9,788 nt of DNA from DATDCY01 sp964513745. Lineage in GTDB: Bacteria > JAUVQV01 > DATDCY01. Below, one piece after another: positions 6,888-9,788 of this stretch. Position 1 is the first letter of the stretch, and each line of letters opens with the position of its first letter. The stretch covers positions 1-9,788 of the forward strand of contig CAZEOK010000112.1 in assembly GCA_964513745.1 (NCBI GenBank), read 5' to 3'. The notes under the pieces were generated by a model. That model was given only the letters and a program-made list of their open reading frames with translations, had not been told where the DNA came from and made no database searches. The position numbers and the translations under genes are program-made.

Positions 6888-7352
6888 ATGGGCTACCTCG
6901 AAAAGAACCTGCTGCCGGGGGAGACGGTCGCCTATCGGGCGCGGCTGCACCCGATCATTTTTTTTCAGCCGGGTTTTTTTGCCCTGGTCGGTCTCGCGTT
7001 CGTTGTTTTCGGTCTTGTCAATCCCGGGCTGGCGGCCTTCTGGATGCTCGGCGCGGCCTTCCTGCTCTACGCCGCTGGCACCGGCACCGGCCGCGCAATC
7101 CACTACCTCTCGTCGGAGTTCGCGATCACCAACAAGCGGGTGCTGATCAAGGTCGGCTTCATCAACCGGCAGACCCTCGAGATGTTGCTCGCGAAGGTCG
7201 AGACGATCCGCGTCGATCAGGGCATCCTCGGCAGGCTGCTCAACTTCGGCACGATCGTTGTCACCGGCACCGGCGGCACCAACGAGCCGTTCCGGTCGAT
7301 CAGCAACCCGCTGGAGTTCCGGCGACAGGTACAGGCCCGCACGGCGGGTTGA
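6888..7352 (+). CDS. Two-helix membrane protein with bacterial PH domain (bPH2/DUF304-like, YdbS-type)
   Basis: The 154-aa protein has a short polar N-terminus (GYLEKNLLPGETVAYRARLH) and two hydrophobic segments at about 22-44 and 47-64 that should form a membrane hairpin. A cytoplasmic bacterial PH domain follows from about 72 to 150. Its signature is seen in EFAITNKRVLIKVGFINRQT (77-96), LAKVETIRVDQGILGRLLNFG (101-121) and TIVVTGTGG followed by the closing FRSISNPLEFRRQV helix. The exact role of such proteins is mostly unknown; proposed roles are membrane-associated scaffolding or stress functions. The ATG at 6888 has only a modest GGGA upstream, but the family pattern starts right there. 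Two long T runs (6958-6965 and 6974-6980) encode Phe in the first helix. Nothing links it functionally to its neighbours. Confidence 0.88.
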   Translation: MGYLEKNLLPGETVAYRARLHPIIFFQPGFFALVGLAFVVFGLVNPGLAAFWMLGAAFLLYAAGTGTGRAIHYLSSEFAITNKRVLIKVGFINRQTLEMLLAKVETIRVDQGILGRLLNFGTIVVTGTGGTNEPFRSISNPLEFRRQVQARTAG

Positions 7353-7367
7353 GCATTCACGGGTCGA

Positions 7368-7390
7368 CCGCGGGGCGAAAAGCCACGCGG
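7368..7390. repeat. Hairpin after the PH-domain gene
   Basis: CCGCG and CGCGG form the outer stem, one G-A mismatch follows, then GGC and GCC enclose the loop GAAAA. The hairpin lies 15 nt past the stop codon at 7352. The sequence after it (CAGGACGGG) has no T run, so it is not a standard intrinsic terminator on the plus strand. It may protect the mRNA 3' end or structure the phosphoketolase leader. A second, weaker stem (GGACG/CGTCC) can form at 7393-7413. Confidence 0.4.
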
Positions 7391-7422
7391 CAGGACGGGT
7401 GACCCGGTCGTCCCAGTGCATC

Positions 7423-7449
7423 TGTGGCATGAAAGGGGTGTGGCATGAA
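7423..7449 (+). repeat. Direct repeat TGTGGCATGAA spanning the phosphoketolase start codon
   Basis: The 11-nt sequence occurs at 7423-7433 and again at 7439-7449, a 16-nt period. The second copy contains the ATG of the phosphoketolase, and the Shine-Dalgarno sequence lies between the copies. The first copy contains another ATG (7429) in a different frame that opens a 22-codon reading frame ending at 7497. Confidence 0.6.
7432..7438 (+). promoter_or_regulatory. Ribosome binding site of the phosphoketolase gene
   Basis: AAAGGGG is followed by 6 nt and the ATG at 7445, the best Shine-Dalgarno in the window. It fixes the start upstream of the low-complexity N-terminal extension, which would otherwise be tempting to discard. 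Confidence 0.75.
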
Positions 7450-9788
7450 CGAGAACGTGCAGGATTCCATCGGCAACCAGCAGGACCCGGTCGGTGATGC
7501 GCTGGATCCCGTCAGCGCGCAGAGCCCCACCGAGGATGCTCCAGACCCCGCGGGTGCCGCGCCGGGACCCGCCGGCAATCCTCTGGACGCCTTCGGTCCA
7601 GCGCGATCGACTGTCGAAGGCGCACCGCTTGCCGCCGAGGAGCTGGCGCGGATCGACGCCTTCTGGCGGGCCTGCAACTATCTCGCGCTGGGGATGATCT
7701 ACCTGCGGGAAAATCCGCTGCTGCGCGAGCCGCTGGCGCCGGAGCACCTCAAGAGCCGGCTGCTGGGGCACTGGGGCGCGAGCCCGGCGCTCTCGTTCGT
7801 CTACACCCACCTCAACCGCGTCATCGCGGCGAACGACCTGGACATGATCTTCATGGCCGGCCCCGGGCACGGCGCGCCGGGAGTGCTCGCTCCCGTCTAC
7901 CTCGAGGGGAGCTACTCCGAAGTCTTCCCGGACAAGAGCCTCGACGAGGAGGGTTTGCGCCGCTTCTTCAAGCAGTTCTCCTTCCCCGGCGGGATCGGCA
8001 GCCACTGCACGCCCGAGACCCCCGGCTCGATCCACGAGGGTGGCGAACTCGGGTATGTGCTCTCGCACGCCTGCGGGGCGGCCTTCGACAACCCCGATCT
8101 GATCGTCACGGCCATGGTCGGCGACGGCGAGGCCGAGACCGGCCCGCTCGCGACTTCCTGGCACATCAACAAGTTCCTCAATCCGGTCCGGGACGGCGCG
8201 GTGCTGCCGGTGCTCAACCTCAACGGCTACAAGATCAACAACCCCACACTGCTCTCACGCATCAGCCACGAGGAGCTGGCCTGGCTCTTCTACGGGTACG
8301 GCTGGACGCCCTATTTCGTCGAGGGGGCGGACCCCGAGAGTATGCACCAGGCGATGGCGGCAACCCTCGACTACTGCGTGGCCGAGATCCGCGCGCAGCA
8401 GGCCCAGGCCCGCACCACCGGCGAGACGTTCCGGCCGCGTTGGCCGATGATCGTGCTGCGCAGCCCCAAGGGGTGGACCGCGCCGGCCGAGTTCAACGGG
8501 CACCAGCTCGAGGGCTCCTGGCGGGCGCACCAGGTCCCGATCGCGAACGCAGCGAAAAACACCGAGCACCTGGCGCTGCTCGAGCGCTGGCTGCGCAGCT
8601 ACCGGCCCGAGGAACTGTTCGACGCCGAAGGGCGCCCCGTCCCGGAGGTGCGCGCGGTCGCCCCCGCCGGCGCGCGCCGCATGGGCGTCAACCCCCACGC
8701 CAACGGCGGCATCCTCAAGAAGGCGCTGCGCCTGCCCGATTTCCGCGACTACGCGGTCGCGGTCGAGAAGCCGGCAGTCTCCGGTGCGGAGAACACCCGC
8801 CCCCTCGGGGCCTTCCTGCGTGACATCATGCGCCAGAACCCGCAGAACTTCCGGGTTTTCGGGCCCGACGAGACGACCTCGAACAAGCTCGACGCCCTCT
8901 ACGAGGTGACGCGCAAGCTCTGGCTCGCCGAGTACTTCCCCGAGGACGCCGACGGCACGCAGCTCGCCCCGGATGGCCGCGTGGTCGAGATGCTCAGCGA
9001 GCACACCGTGGAGGGGATGCTCGAGGGGTACCTGCTGACCGGCCGCCACGGTTTCTTGTCCACGTACGAGGCCTTCGTCCACATCATCGACTCGATGTTC
9101 AACCAGCACGCCAAGTGGCTCGACCACTGCAACCGCCTCTCCTGGCGCGAGGAGGTCGCCTCGCTCAACCTGCTGATCACCTCCACCGTCTGGCGCCAGG
9201 ACCACAACGGCTTCACGCACCAGGATCCGGGCTTCCTCGACGTGGTGGTCAACAAGAGCCCCGCGGTGACCCGGATCTACCTGCCGCCGGACGCCAACTG
9301 CCTGCTCTCGGTTGCCGACCACTGCCTGCGCAGCGAGAACTACATCAACGTCATCGTCTCGGACAAGCAGAAGCACCTGCAGTACCTGGACCGCGACGCG
9401 GCGATCACACACTGCGCCAAGGGGATCGGCATCTGGGACTGGGCGAGCACCGACCAGGGCGCCGAGCCCGACGTCGTGATGGCCGCGGCCGGCGACATCA
9501 CCACGCACGAGGCGCTGGCGGCCACCGCGCTGCTGCGGGCGGAGTTCCCGGACCTCAAAATCCGCTTCGTCAACGTCGTCGACCTCTTCAAGCTCCAGCC
9601 GGCCCACGAGCACCCGCACGGGCTGTCGGACCGCGATTTCGACGGCCTCTTCACCCCCGACAAGCCGGTGATCTTCAACTTCCACGGCTACCCCTGGCTG
9701 ATCCACCGGATGACCTACAAGCGCGCCAACCGAATGCTGCACGTGCGCGGCTACAAGGAAAAGGGGAGCATCAACACGCCGATGGAGC
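7445..9788 (+). CDS. xfp: D-xylulose-5-phosphate/fructose-6-phosphate phosphoketolase (3' end outside window)
   Basis: This thiamine-diphosphate enzyme splits xylulose 5-phosphate (and often fructose 6-phosphate) with phosphate into acetyl phosphate and an aldose phosphate, the key step of phosphoketolase pathways. I translated 781 codons without a stop; the family has about 790-825 residues, so roughly the last 90 are missing once the extension is counted. Residues about 1-63 are an Asp/Pro/Ala/Gly-rich extension. The catalytic part starts at LAAEELARIDAFWRACNYLA. Family motifs include GHWGASPAL, GPGHGAPG (139-146), SHCTPETPGSIHEGGELGY (from 186), the ThDP/Mg site GDGEAETGPLA (226-236), KGWTAPAEF, SWRAHQVP, HANGGILKKAL, FGPDETTSN, LSEHTVEGML, RQDHNGFTHQDPG (584-596) and NVVDLFKLQP. 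All active-site His and Glu positions I know for the family appear intact. The right edge cuts it after the KEKGSINTPME segment. It lies 92 nt after the PH gene and may have its own leader. Confidence 0.96.
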   Translation, partial: MNENVQDSIGNQQDPVGDALDPVSAQSPTEDAPDPAGAAPGPAGNPLDAFGPARSTVEGAPLAAEELARIDAFWRACNYLALGMIYLRENPLLREPLAPEHLKSRLLGHWGASPALSFVYTHLNRVIAANDLDMIFMAGPGHGAPGVLAPVYLEGSYSEVFPDKSLDEEGLRRFFKQFSFPGGIGSHCTPETPGSIHEGGELGYVLSHACGAAFDNPDLIVTAMVGDGEAETGPLATSWHINKFLNPVRDGAVLPVLNLNGYKINNPTLLSRISHEELAWLFYGYGWTPYFVEGADPESMHQAMAATLDYCVAEIRAQQAQARTTGETFRPRWPMIVLRSPKGWTAPAEFNGHQLEGSWRAHQVPIANAAKNTEHLALLERWLRSYRPEELFDAEGRPVPEVRAVAPAGARRMGVNPHANGGILKKALRLPDFRDYAVAVEKPAVSGAENTRPLGAFLRDIMRQNPQNFRVFGPDETTSNKLDALYEVTRKLWLAEYFPEDADGTQLAPDGRVVEMLSEHTVEGMLEGYLLTGRHGFLSTYEAFVHIIDSMFNQHAKWLDHCNRLSWREEVASLNLLITSTVWRQDHNGFTHQDPGFLDVVVNKSPAVTRIYLPPDANCLLSVADHCLRSENYINVIVSDKQKHLQYLDRDAAITHCAKGIGIWDWASTDQGAEPDVVMAAAGDITTHEALAATALLRAEFPDLKIRFVNVVDLFKLQPAHEHPHGLSDRDFDGLFTPDKPVIFNFHGYPWLIHRMTYKRANRMLHVRGYKEKGSINTPME

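Noticed and set aside
5358..7430. A 690-codon open frame on the minus strand
   Set aside because: It runs antisense to two recognisable genes, and its composition is typical of antisense frames in GC-rich DNA.
7258..7497. Small plus-strand gene bridging the PH and phosphoketolase genes
   Set aside because: It starts inside the PH gene in another frame and has no family pattern; only its last 22 codons are worth noting as a possible leader.
8255..9742. A 495-codon open frame antisense to the phosphoketolase
   Set aside because: The plus strand encodes an intact, motif-rich phosphoketolase over the whole stretch; the antisense frame shows only Val/Gly/Arg-rich text.

Overview
The window is very GC-rich and densely coding, with short intergenic gaps. 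An RND efflux pump with a lipoprotein adaptor points to a Gram-negative bacterium. Fe-S-type 2-hydroxyacyl-CoA dehydratase activator homologues (usually oxygen-sensitive) and a phosphoketolase suggest an anaerobe or facultative anaerobe. The combination would fit a high-GC proteobacterial or deltaproteobacterial-type lineage, but that is inference; no rRNA or marker gene is present.

Layout. Positions 1-2415 (minus strand) hold a two-gene efflux operon: a lipoprotein membrane-fusion (adaptor) protein is transcribed first, and a MdtB/MdtC-like RND permease follows with a 4-nt overlap. The permease runs off the left edge. A good sigma70-like promoter for this operon lies at 2483-2511. Positions 2416-2612 separate it from a divergent plus-strand operon of three tightly packed genes (2613-6794).

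Those three genes together look like one giant 'CoA-substrate-specific enzyme activase' cut into three proteins: a double BadF/HgdC-type ATPase (582 aa), a Cys-rich DUF2229-type protein (388 aa), and a protein matching the C-terminal, HgdB-like part (426 aa). This is the most interesting part of the window. It looks like a self-contained ATP-driven, iron-sulfur electron-transfer system with no substrate enzyme beside it.

After a 93-nt gap with a near-consensus promoter (perfect TTGACA, 17-bp spacer) comes a small two-helix membrane protein with a bacterial PH domain (6888-7352). A 92-nt gap with a strong hairpin and a short direct repeat follows. The right end (7445-9788) is a phosphoketolase lacking only its last part beyond the window edge; it has an unusual Asp/Pro/Ala-rich N-terminal extension of about 60 residues. 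No tRNA, rRNA, CRISPR, insertion sequence or phage gene was seen.
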